NCBI GenBank assembly: GCA_035544635.1
Contig: DATKDQ010000112.1
Location: 1-22,305, forward strand
DNA: 22,305 bases
Source: DATAFT01 sp035544635
GTDB taxonomy: Bacteria > Acidobacteriota > Thermoanaerobaculia > Multivoradales > Multivoraceae
Direction of reading: 5' to 3'
Shown here piece by piece: positions 9,188 through 15,760 of the stretch. Below the pieces are notes generated by a model. That model was not told the origin of the DNA, made no database searches, and saw nothing but the letters and a program-made list of their open reading frames with translations. Numbering within the stretch: position 1 is the first letter of the stretch; the number at the start of each line of letters is the position of its first letter. The translations under genes and the position numbers were made by a program.

Positions 9188-9359
9188 TGCCCCCAATGGA
9201 CGTGATTCGACGCGGCGATCGTGCGCTTCCGCCGTGCGGAGAGCCTGGCGGCGCGTGCGGTGGAAGCCCTGCGACCCTGGTGTCACTCCTCGTGATAGGG
9301 GGAGCCGAGGCGGCTGGCACGCGAAGGCTCGAGCCGGCCCCGTGCGAGAAGCGCTCATG

Positions 9360-9365
9360 TATACT
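9360..9365 (+). promoter_or_regulatory. Candidate -10 element for the envelope cassette
   Basis: TATACT matches the -10 consensus TATAAT at five of six bases and sits about 38 bp before the TPR gene ATG. No good -35 hexamer is found 16-18 bp upstream, so the call is weak. Position in the 215-bp divergent gap (9188-9402) between dprA and the TPR gene is the main support. I see no other clear feature in that gap. Confidence 0.28.
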
Positions 9366-9402
9366 GGCCGGACGTTTTGCCGCGAGACTCCCACCCACAC
9401 CG

Positions 9403-9864
9403 ATGAGATCCTGGCTCGGCTTCGTCGCCATGCTCCTCCTGCTGTCGGCTCCGTCGGTCGGCAGACAGAAGGCGCCGCGGGGCGCCCAGGGCCAGATCAA
9501 GTTCGGGGTCGACATGGCGCAGCGAGGGCTCTGGAGCGAGGCCCTGTTCCGGTTCCGGCAGGCCGAGAGGATGGGAGACGAGCGGCCGGCGGTGCTCAAC
9601 AACATCGCCGTCGCCTACGAGGCCCTCGGGCAGTTCGACCAGGCGCAGGATTACTACAAGAAGGCGCTCGAGCTCGATCCGCGCAACGCCGGGCTCAAGC
9701 GCAACTACTCGCGGTTCGTCGAGTTCTACCAGAGCTTCAAACCGGATCAGCCCGCCGCACCGAGCGACGGGGAGCTCGCACCTACGGGCGGAGATGGCGC
9801 CGCGCCGGCGTCTGGAGCCCCGGCCGCGGCCTCGTCCGAGCCGTCGCCATCCGAATCGCCGTGA
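9403..9864 (+). CDS. Small secreted tetratricopeptide-repeat protein
   Basis: A 153-aa protein. Residues 1-20 (MRSWLGFVAMLLLLSAPSVG) look like a Sec signal peptide, and no lipobox Cys is present. The body holds about two TPR units (FGVDMAQRGLWSEALFRFRQ and NNIAVAYEALGQFDQAQDYY, ending KKALELDPRNA), which are protein-binding helical pairs. The last 35 residues are Ala/Pro/Ser/Glu-rich and probably disordered. The reading frame is open from 9187, but the upstream part is not protein-like and would overlap dprA; the signal peptide fixes the start at 9403. It is first in a cassette with two other exported proteins. The role is unknown; a periplasmic adaptor is a guess. Confidence 0.8.
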   Translation: MRSWLGFVAMLLLLSAPSVGRQKAPRGAQGQIKFGVDMAQRGLWSEALFRFRQAERMGDERPAVLNNIAVAYEALGQFDQAQDYYKKALELDPRNAGLKRNYSRFVEFYQSFKPDQPAAPSDGELAPTGGDGAAPASGAPAAASSEPSPSESP

Positions 9865-9973
9865 CCACGGGGGGACGGGACTGACCTCGCAGGGTGACGG
9901 CGCAACCAGGTCGCCCCCGCATCCATCGCGCGCGAGGTGTGGTGCGATTTTTGCCTTTCCCAGGAGAGAGCCC

Positions 9974-10684
9974 ATGAGAAGGCGCCGCTCGTTGCTGAGA
10001 GCCGCAGGGTCATTGCTGCTGCTGGTGGGGCCGCTCGCGGGAGCTGCGTCTGCCGGTTCGGTCGAAGTACGCCTCACGCTCCCGGTGCGCGCGAGGCTCG
10101 ATCTCGTCAATCGCAACTCCGTTCTGCCCGCGCCGTTCATCGTGGTGCGGCAGGAGGGCGAGGGGCGCATCCAGGGCTCGAACATCGACGTGCAGCAGGA
10201 GTTTCAGCGTTACCTCGTCAAGATCCTGCGGCGCGACACCGACCTCAAGATCGTCGAGCCGGGCCCGATCGACTACCCGACCTTCGACCTGCGCATGCTG
10301 GCCCGCGACGCCGACTTCTGGCGCGTGCTCGGCGAGCGCACCCAGGCCGACCTGATCCTGGTCGGCAGTCTCGATTTCGACATCCAGGACCGCAGCGGCT
10401 ACCGCACCGAGGAGTACATCTCCCCGTTCGACGGCCGCACTTACTACCGGCAGGTCCTGGTGGAGCAGACCGGTTTCGAGTACGACATCGTGGTGCGCGT
10501 CTTCGACGGTCGTACCGGCGAGCAGCTGTACACGGACAACTTCAAGGACTTCAAGAGCTTCGAGGGCGAACGAGCGGACCCGTTGGTGGGCATGTTCGCG
10601 AACCTCTATGCGCTCGAGGACCGGCTCCTCGGCATCTTCGTGCAGAAGCGAGTGGCGGCGACGCGGGTCCTGCTCACCAACTGA
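9974..10684 (+). CDS. Exported protein of unknown function, possible CsgG-like fold
   Basis: A 236-aa protein with an arginine-rich N-terminus and hydrophobic core (RSLLRAAGSLLLLVGPLAG), probably cleaved after ASA at about residue 28. The start is fixed by AGGAGAGAG at 9962-9970 just before the ATG; the frame is open from 9794 but the earlier part is not protein-like. The order of elements is a strand (FIVV), a long helix (QQEFQRYLVKILRR), a strand (DLKIVE), then GERTQADLILVGSLDFDI and a repeated-strand region. This recalls the CsgG/FlgO/LpoB-like group of periplasmic proteins, in which a conserved 'ADLILVG' strand follows a helix. That is an impression of layout, not a match. There is no lipobox. 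It lies 109 bp after the TPR gene and 61 bp before the metalloprotease-barrel gene. Confidence 0.75.
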   Translation: MRRRRSLLRAAGSLLLLVGPLAGAASAGSVEVRLTLPVRARLDLVNRNSVLPAPFIVVRQEGEGRIQGSNIDVQQEFQRYLVKILRRDTDLKIVEPGPIDYPTFDLRMLARDADFWRVLGERTQADLILVGSLDFDIQDRSGYRTEEYISPFDGRTYYRQVLVEQTGFEYDIVVRVFDGRTGEQLYTDNFKDFKSFEGERADPLVGMFANLYALEDRLLGIFVQKRVAATRVLLTN

Positions 10685-10745
10685 GATCTCGGGCCCAGGG
10701 GATCGCACGCGAATTTTCCGAACGCGGCACACGATCGGAGGAGAT

Positions 10746-13712
10746 ATGGCGGGTTCGAGAATGGCGGCCTCGGCGTGTGCTCTCACGGTCGCCTGGATGG
10801 TGGCGTCGAGCGCGCCGGCCGCGGCGCAGTTCTTCGACAGCTTCGGCAAGAACAAGATCCGCTACACCAAGTTCGACTGGCGGGTGTACCACGCGCCGCA
10901 CTTCGACGTGTACTACTACCCGGAGGAGGAGCACCTCCTCGAGAAGGTGATCTCCCTGGCGGAAAGCGCCTACGACGACCTGTCACAGGAGCTCGACTTC
11001 CAGATCCAGCAGCCGACCCCCCTCATCCTCTACAAGACCCATACCGACTTCCTGCAGAACAACATCATCGTCAACTTCATACCCGAGGGGGTGGGCGCGT
11101 TCGCGACCCCCAACCTGTTCCGGATGGTGATGCCGATCGACCTGCCGGATCCCGAGCTCTACGGCCTCATCCGGCACGAGCTGACGCACATCTTCCAGTA
11201 TCACATCCTGTTCTCGGGCAGTCTCGGCAAGTCGCTCACCGCGGCGCCGCCGCTGTGGTTCATGGAGGGCATGGCGAGCTACTACGGCCAGGACGAGACC
11301 GCCTCCGACCGGATGTTCCTGGTCGACGCCGTGGTCAACGATCTGCTGCCCCCGATCACCGAAGCCAACATCGGCGGGTTCTTCGCCTATCGCTACGGAC
11401 ACGCCGCGTTCGACTTCATCGAGGACCGCTGGGGCAAGGACGGCCTGCGCGATTTCCTCTACGAGTTCCGCAACACGCTCGGCGCGCGCGTCGGGCGTGC
11501 CATCGAGCGCGCCTTTCGCGTCGAGCCCGAGGACTTCGACGCGGAGTTCCGGCGCTGGCTGCGCCAGAAGTACCTGCCCCAGCTGGTCGTGACCGGTGAG
11601 CCCAGCGACTTCGGCCGGCCGTTTCGCACCGACCGCGGCCAGGGGGGGAGGGGCAGCCAGGAGCTGTCGCCGATCTCCTCCCCCTCGGGCGATCTGGTGG
11701 CGGCATTCTCCACTCTCCGAAACGACGTCGACCTGGTGCTCTTCGACGCCCAGAGACGCCGCTTCCTGCGCAACCTGACCAGGGGTGGGTCGACGGCGTT
11801 TCAAAACCTGGTCGCCCAGCACCTCACCGCCGGGCACCGCATGGGCCGCGACGTCGCGTTCTCGCCGGACGGGAACTCGCTCGCTGCCTTCGCCAGCAAG
11901 CGCGAGGCCGGCCGCGCGCTGGTCATCGTCGACGTGATCAACGGCGGAATCAAGCGCGTGATCGAAATGGCGGTCGAGCAGCAGATGTCACCGGCGTGGA
12001 GCCCGGACGGCCGCAGGATCGCGTTCTCGGGGAACACGGAAGGCGTCTTCGATCTCTTCCTGCTCGATCTCGACACGCTCGAGATCCAGAACGTCACCGA
12101 CGATCCCATCTACGACGGCGCGCCGTCGTTCTCGCCCGACGGGCGACTCCTGGTCTTCAGCTCGGTGATCGGCGAGCATGCCCAGCTCTTCACCGTCGAG
12201 CTCGCGTCCGGAGAGCGGCGGCGGGTCGAGAGCTCGGAATCGAACGACATGGACCCCATCTATTCGTCCGATGGTCGCCGGCTCTATTTCACCTCGGATC
12301 GCAACGGCGCCAACAACATCTACAGCCTCGATCTCGAAAGCCGACAGCTACGCCAGCACACCAACGCAGTCACCGGGTGCTTCATGCCCGCCGTCCTGCC
12401 ACAGCCCGATGGGTCGGACCGGCTGGTCTACACCGGCTACTGGAAGGGCAGGTTCGATCTCTACATGGCGGACCTGACGGAGCCGATCGGCGAGGTCCAG
12501 ATCACGGAGCTGATCGAGACCGGTCCGGTGACGGCGGCGGATCTTCCGGTGTTCGAGCCCGACATCCAGATCACTCTGGACGAGGCGAACAAGGAGACGA
12601 AGAAGGGGTTCAAGCTCTTCCTCGAGGATGCCGGCGGCGGCATCGGCGTCGACGACGATCAGACCTTCATCGGCCAGGTCTACCTGCAGTTCAGCGATTT
12701 CTTCGGCGACCGCAGGCTGCTCGGCATCTTCTCGTCGGTGTCGAGCTTCCAGAACTTCTACGTCAACTACACCGATCTCTCTCGGCGCAACCAGCGCTCG
12801 CTCACCCTGTTCGACGAGCGTGACTTCTTCCAGGGCAACCAGTTCAACCCCTTCACCGGGTTCATCGAGCGCGGCGACGAGGCCTTCCGGCAGACCGGCC
12901 TGCTCGCCGGCCTCAAGCGCCCGTTCAGCTTCTATCGCAGCGGCACGATCCAGGGCGGCTACATGTTGCGCGACGTCAACTTCCAGACCTTCGCGCCGAT
13001 CGATCCCGACAACGTCGCGCCGGAGTTCCAGGACCGGATCGTGTTCGACCCGGCCGGCAACGCGTTCGTGCCGATCCTCCAGCCGCGCGACGACGACTTT
13101 CCCTACGTCCAGGCGTCGCTCGTCGGTGATACCGCGGTGTTCGGCCCGTGGGGCGCGCACCGCGGTCATCGCTACCGGTTGTCGGCCGACTACGCCCCCA
13201 ACCTCGGCGGCGGCGACGACGAGTCCTCCACTCTGCAGCAGCGCGTCTTCCTCGACGCCCGCCAGTACGTGCCCACCAGCCAGCGCAGCCAGTTCGCCTT
13301 CCGGATCTTCGCCGGCTCGGGCAGCGGAGACTTCCCACAGCCGTTCTATTTCGGCGGCTTCGACACCGTGCGCGGGTTCGAGTTCCGCGAGCTGGTCGGC
13401 GACCAGGCGTTCTACGGAAACATCGAGTGGCGCTTCCCGCTGATCGATCTCCTGGCCACGCCGATCCTCAACTTCCAGGGGATCCGCGGGCGGATCTTCT
13501 TCGACGTCGGCGGCGCCTGGTTCGACGACTTCCAGAGCTTCCGGTTCTACGACTCGGACGAGGATCGGCTCGAGGACGCGGTGGCGGCCTATGGTTTCGG
13601 CGTGACGATCCGCTTCTTCGGCGTGAACCTGAACTGGGACTTCGCCAAGACCTACGACTTCGATACCTCGAGCGACCTGAGGACCAGCTTCTGGATCGGC
13701 GAGCGCTTCTAG
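10746..13712 (+). CDS. Metalloprotease-PD40 propeller-Omp85 barrel fusion protein
   Basis: A 988-aa exported protein of three parts. After a signal peptide (1 to about 27, ending APAAA) comes a gluzincin-like domain (about 35-290) with HELTH at 144-148 and WFMEGMASYY at 171-180, where Glu174 is the likely third zinc ligand, as in peptidase MA families. Residues about 300-580 hold six SPDG-type PD40 units (for example SPAWSPDGRRIAFSG and APSFSPDGRLLVFSS), a TolB-like propeller. From about 620 to the end lies an Omp85/surface-antigen-like barrel, with FGGFDTVRGFEF and a terminal Phe (FWIGERF) typical of BAM substrates. No POTRA domains were seen. The start is fixed by GGAGGAG at 10737-10743. 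Likely location: outer membrane, with protease and propeller in the periplasm or outside. The substrate is unknown. Confidence 0.88.
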   Translation: MAGSRMAASACALTVAWMVASSAPAAAQFFDSFGKNKIRYTKFDWRVYHAPHFDVYYYPEEEHLLEKVISLAESAYDDLSQELDFQIQQPTPLILYKTHTDFLQNNIIVNFIPEGVGAFATPNLFRMVMPIDLPDPELYGLIRHELTHIFQYHILFSGSLGKSLTAAPPLWFMEGMASYYGQDETASDRMFLVDAVVNDLLPPITEANIGGFFAYRYGHAAFDFIEDRWGKDGLRDFLYEFRNTLGARVGRAIERAFRVEPEDFDAEFRRWLRQKYLPQLVVTGEPSDFGRPFRTDRGQGGRGSQELSPISSPSGDLVAAFSTLRNDVDLVLFDAQRRRFLRNLTRGGSTAFQNLVAQHLTAGHRMGRDVAFSPDGNSLAAFASKREAGRALVIVDVINGGIKRVIEMAVEQQMSPAWSPDGRRIAFSGNTEGVFDLFLLDLDTLEIQNVTDDPIYDGAPSFSPDGRLLVFSSVIGEHAQLFTVELASGERRRVESSESNDMDPIYSSDGRRLYFTSDRNGANNIYSLDLESRQLRQHTNAVTGCFMPAVLPQPDGSDRLVYTGYWKGRFDLYMADLTEPIGEVQITELIETGPVTAADLPVFEPDIQITLDEANKETKKGFKLFLEDAGGGIGVDDDQTFIGQVYLQFSDFFGDRRLLGIFSSVSSFQNFYVNYTDLSRRNQRSLTLFDERDFFQGNQFNPFTGFIERGDEAFRQTGLLAGLKRPFSFYRSGTIQGGYMLRDVNFQTFAPIDPDNVAPEFQDRIVFDPAGNAFVPILQPRDDDFPYVQASLVGDTAVFGPWGAHRGHRYRLSADYAPNLGGGDDESSTLQQRVFLDARQYVPTSQRSQFAFRIFAGSGSGDFPQPFYFGGFDTVRGFEFRELVGDQAFYGNIEWRFPLIDLLATPILNFQGIRGRIFFDVGGAWFDDFQSFRFYDSDEDRLEDAVAAYGFGVTIRFFGVNLNWDFAKTYDFDTSSDLRTSFWIGERF

Positions 13713-13715
13713 CCC

Positions 13716-13738
13716 GCGGAGGGCTGACGCTCCTCCGC
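13716..13738 (+). terminator. Hairpin just after the fusion-protein gene
   Basis: GCGGAGG and CCTCCGC form a 7-bp stem with a 9-nt loop, beginning three bases after the TAG stop. There is no T-run after it, so it would be an atypical intrinsic terminator at best, or a 3'-end stabilising hairpin. Confidence 0.35.
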
Positions 13739-13755
13739 CGTGGCGAGCGTAGCGC

Positions 13756-13820
13756 GCGCCGTCCTCGGCGCCAACGAAATGCGAGCGAAGGGCGTGATAC
13801 CCATCACGCCCGTAGCGCGC
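13756..13820. repeat. Bipartite hairpin repeat, copy 3 (diverged hairpin)
   Basis: The head GCGCCG-TCCT-CGGCGC plus CAA is identical to copies 1 and 2. After the same 9-nt linker comes a 40-nt hairpin (13781-13820) of unrelated sequence but the same plan: an imperfect outer stem and a perfect 9-bp inner stem GGGCGTGAT / ATCACGCCC with loop ACCC. A 13-bp direct repeat, CGTAGCGCGCGCC, occurs at 13748-13760 and 13811-13823. The element fills most of the 196-bp gap between the fusion-protein gene and walJ. I see no convincing promoter in the rest of that gap. Confidence 0.65.
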
Positions 13821-13908
13821 GCCCTGTGATACCGTCGTCCCGATGGAACCGTCGGGCCCGAGGCCTTGACCTTCCCTTCCTCACCCCAACGCAACGCATC
13901 GCCTTGCC

Positions 13909-14688
13909 ATGCGCGTCGCCGTTCTCGGCTCGGGTAGCGCAGGCAACTGCCTGGTCGTCGAGTCGGGTGGGCGACGCGTGCTGATCGACGCGGGATTCTC
14001 CTGTCGCGAGGTGGAATCGCGTTGCCGGAGGGTGGGGGTCGACCCCGACACTCTGGAGGCGCTCATCCTCACGCACGAGCACGGCGATCACGCTCACGGC
14101 GCCGATCGCATCGCGCGCCGGATGGGTCTGCGCGTCTACGCCAGCGAGGGCACGCTGCGCGCGCTCAAATGGTCGCGCGAGACCGGCGCCCGGCTCCAGG
14201 CGATCGTCTCGGGCTGGCACTACGAGATCGCGGGGTTTTACGTCGAGACCTTCGGTGTGGCGCACGATGCGGCGGAGCCGGTGGGCCTGGTGGTCTCGGA
14301 CCAGGCCGGCGCCCGGCTCGGCATCGCCGCCGACCTCGGATGCTGGAGCCGGCTCGCGGCCGCCCGCCTGCGCGACGCCGACGTGGTCGTCCTCGAGACC
14401 AACCACGATCTCGAGCTGCTGCGCCGCGGCCCCTATCCCTGGGCGCTGAAACAGCGGGTCGCGAGCCGTCACGGCCATCTCTCGAACCAGCAGGCGGCCG
14501 AGGCCGTGCCGGAGCTGGTCTGCGACCGGCTGCGCTGCGTCGTGCTCTATCACCTGTCCCGCACCAACAACGTGCCGGTGCTCGCCGCCGAGGCCGTGGG
14601 CGAGGCGTTGGAGCGGGCGGGCTCGACGGCGGCGATCGCCATCACCGAGCAATCCCGGCCCTCGAGCTGGGTGGAGGTCCGACAGTGA
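13909..14688 (+). CDS. walJ: YycJ/WalJ-type metallo-beta-lactamase-fold hydrolase
   Basis: A 259-aa cytoplasmic MBL-fold protein. It starts MRVAVLGSGSAGNCLVVES, a typical YycJ opening, and has the metal-binding motif HEHGDH (56-61), further ligands in GVAHDA and ETNHD, and RHGHLSNQQAAE near the C-terminus. Members of this group are putative nucleases linked in Firmicutes to the WalRK cell-wall regulon and mismatch repair; the reaction here is not known. The ATG at 13909 lacks a clear Shine-Dalgarno. The TGA stop overlaps the purS GTG by 4 bp, so it is probably the first gene of the purine operon. Confidence 0.85.
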   Translation: MRVAVLGSGSAGNCLVVESGGRRVLIDAGFSCREVESRCRRVGVDPDTLEALILTHEHGDHAHGADRIARRMGLRVYASEGTLRALKWSRETGARLQAIVSGWHYEIAGFYVETFGVAHDAAEPVGLVVSDQAGARLGIAADLGCWSRLAAARLRDADVVVLETNHDLELLRRGPYPWALKQRVASRHGHLSNQQAAEAVPELVCDRLRCVVLYHLSRTNNVPVLAAEAVGEALERAGSTAAIAITEQSRPSSWVEVRQ

Positions 14689-14951
14689 AGGCCGTCGTGA
14701 CGGTGTATCCGCGCCGCGAGGTGCTCGATCCACAGGGCAAGGCCATCGGGCAGGCGCTCGCGCGCATCGGCTTCGACGAGGTGCGCGAGGTGCGCGCCGG
14801 GAAGAGCTTCACGATCGATCTCGGTATCGAGGATGCCGCGGTCGCGCGGGAGCGCCTGCGGCGCATGTGCGAGACGCTGCTCGCCAACACTGTGGTGGAG
14901 GATTACGCCATCGAGATCGTGGCAGGCCACGACGGAGGAGCACGCCCGTGA
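14685..14951 (+). CDS. purS: Phosphoribosylformylglycinamidine synthase subunit PurS
   Basis: Small 88-aa subunit that bridges PurL and PurQ in the three-part FGAR amidotransferase (step 4 of purine synthesis). The sequence runs MKAVVTVYPRREVLDPQGKA, then ALARIGFDEVREVRAGKSF, and ends with ANTVVEDYAIEIV, all typical of PurS. Translation starts at a GTG that overlaps the walJ stop (GTGA, 14685-14688), supported by GGAGG at 14673-14677, 7 nt upstream. Its own TGA overlaps the purQ GTG in the same way. Confidence 0.93.
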   Translation: MKAVVTVYPRREVLDPQGKAIGQALARIGFDEVREVRAGKSFTIDLGIEDAAVARERLRRMCETLLANTVVEDYAIEIVAGHDGGARP

Positions 14952-15760
14952 AGTGCGGGGTCGTCGTCTTTCCCGGCTCGAACTGCGACCACGACGTCTA
15001 CCACGTCCTGAAGCACGTGACCGGCCAGGAGACCGAGTTCCTCTGGCACCGCTCGACCGACCTCGCGGGCTGCGACCTCGTCGTTCTGCCCGGGGGGTTC
15101 GCCTACGGCGACTACCTGCGCGCGGGCGCCTTGGCCGCCCTGTCCCCGATCATGGAAGCGGTTCGGGAGCACGCGCGCCGGGGCGGTCTCGTGCTCGGTA
15201 TCTGCAACGGCTTCCAGGTCCTGCTCGAGGCCGGCCTCCTGCCCGGCGCCATGCGCCGCAACCGCAGCCTGCGCTTTCTCTGTCAGGACGTCCTCCTGCG
15301 CGTCGAGCGGAGCGACCTTCCGTTCACCCGCCGCTACGAAGCAGGCCAGATCGTCCGCGCGCCGATCGCCCACGCCGAAGGGTGCTACACCGACTCCGAG
15401 GCGGCGCTCGACGCGCTCGAGGCGGCAGGAAGGGTGGTGTTCCGCTACGTCGACGAGCGGGGCGAGCGCACCGAGGCCGCGAATCCGAACGGATCCTCGC
15501 GGTCGATCGCCGGGATTTGCAACCAGGGCGGCAACGTGCTCGGCATGATGCCGCATCCGGAGCGTTGCGCCGAGGAGATCCTCGGCACCCGCGACGGCGC
15601 GGGACTCTTCGCCAGCCTGGTGGCGTTCTCCGCCGACGTCGCGGCGGCGGTCCCGGCGCACACGGACCTCCCTTCTCCCCTGGGCAAGAGGGCCGGCAAT
15701 GGTGCCCCACCTGGGCGCGGCCGGGCCGGTCTCTCGGGGAATGGGAGGGGGCGGGCTTGA
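14948..15760 (+). CDS. purQ: FGAM synthase glutaminase subunit PurQ, with C-terminal extension
   Basis: Class I glutamine amidotransferase that supplies ammonia to PurL. The 270-aa product has FPGSNCD (8-14), PGGFAYGDYLRAG (48-60), the nucleophile Cys86 in GICNGFQ and the His203/Glu205 pair in MMPHPER. Homologues end near residue 230. Here about 38 extra residues follow, rich in Gly, Arg, Ala and Pro (from PAHTDLPSPLGKR to the end), which look unstructured and are coded by DNA containing an inverted pair (15667-15748). The GTG start overlaps purS (GTGA) and has GGAGG at 14934-14938. The TGA overlaps the purL TTG. Confidence 0.93.
   Translation: MKCGVVVFPGSNCDHDVYHVLKHVTGQETEFLWHRSTDLAGCDLVVLPGGFAYGDYLRAGALAALSPIMEAVREHARRGGLVLGICNGFQVLLEAGLLPGAMRRNRSLRFLCQDVLLRVERSDLPFTRRYEAGQIVRAPIAHAEGCYTDSEAALDALEAAGRVVFRYVDERGERTEAANPNGSSRSIAGICNQGGNVLGMMPHPERCAEEILGTRDGAGLFASLVAFSADVAAAVPAHTDLPSPLGKRAGNGAPPGRGRAGLSGNGRGRA
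15667..15748 (+). promoter_or_regulatory. Inverted pair covering the purL ribosome-binding site
   Basis: CCTCCC (15667-15672) and TCCCC (15676-15680) are complementary to GGGAGG (15743-15748) and GGGGA (15736-15740), giving a possible 11-bp stem with a small TTC/AT internal loop and a GC-rich loop of about 55 nt. The right arm contains the purL Shine-Dalgarno sequence. It could couple purL translation to purQ, or be a remnant of an inserted repeat. GC-rich DNA makes chance pairing fairly likely. Confidence 0.3.

Noticed and set aside
9188..9400. 71-residue N-terminal extension of DprA
   Set aside because: It lies in the divergent gap, looks random, and the family start MDPPLRR is at 9187.
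9794..9973. 60-residue N-terminal extension of the 236-aa exported protein
   Set aside because: It would hide the signal peptide and overlap the TPR gene; a good ribosome-binding site precedes the ATG at 9974.
13866..13894. Promoter in front of walJ (TTGACC at 13866)
   Set aside because: There is no -10-like sequence at the right distance; the real promoter was not found.
14833..15756. Long N-terminal extension of the purL frame
   Set aside because: It overlaps purS and purQ, is not protein-like, and a TTG with a strong ribosome-binding site at 15757 fits the family start.
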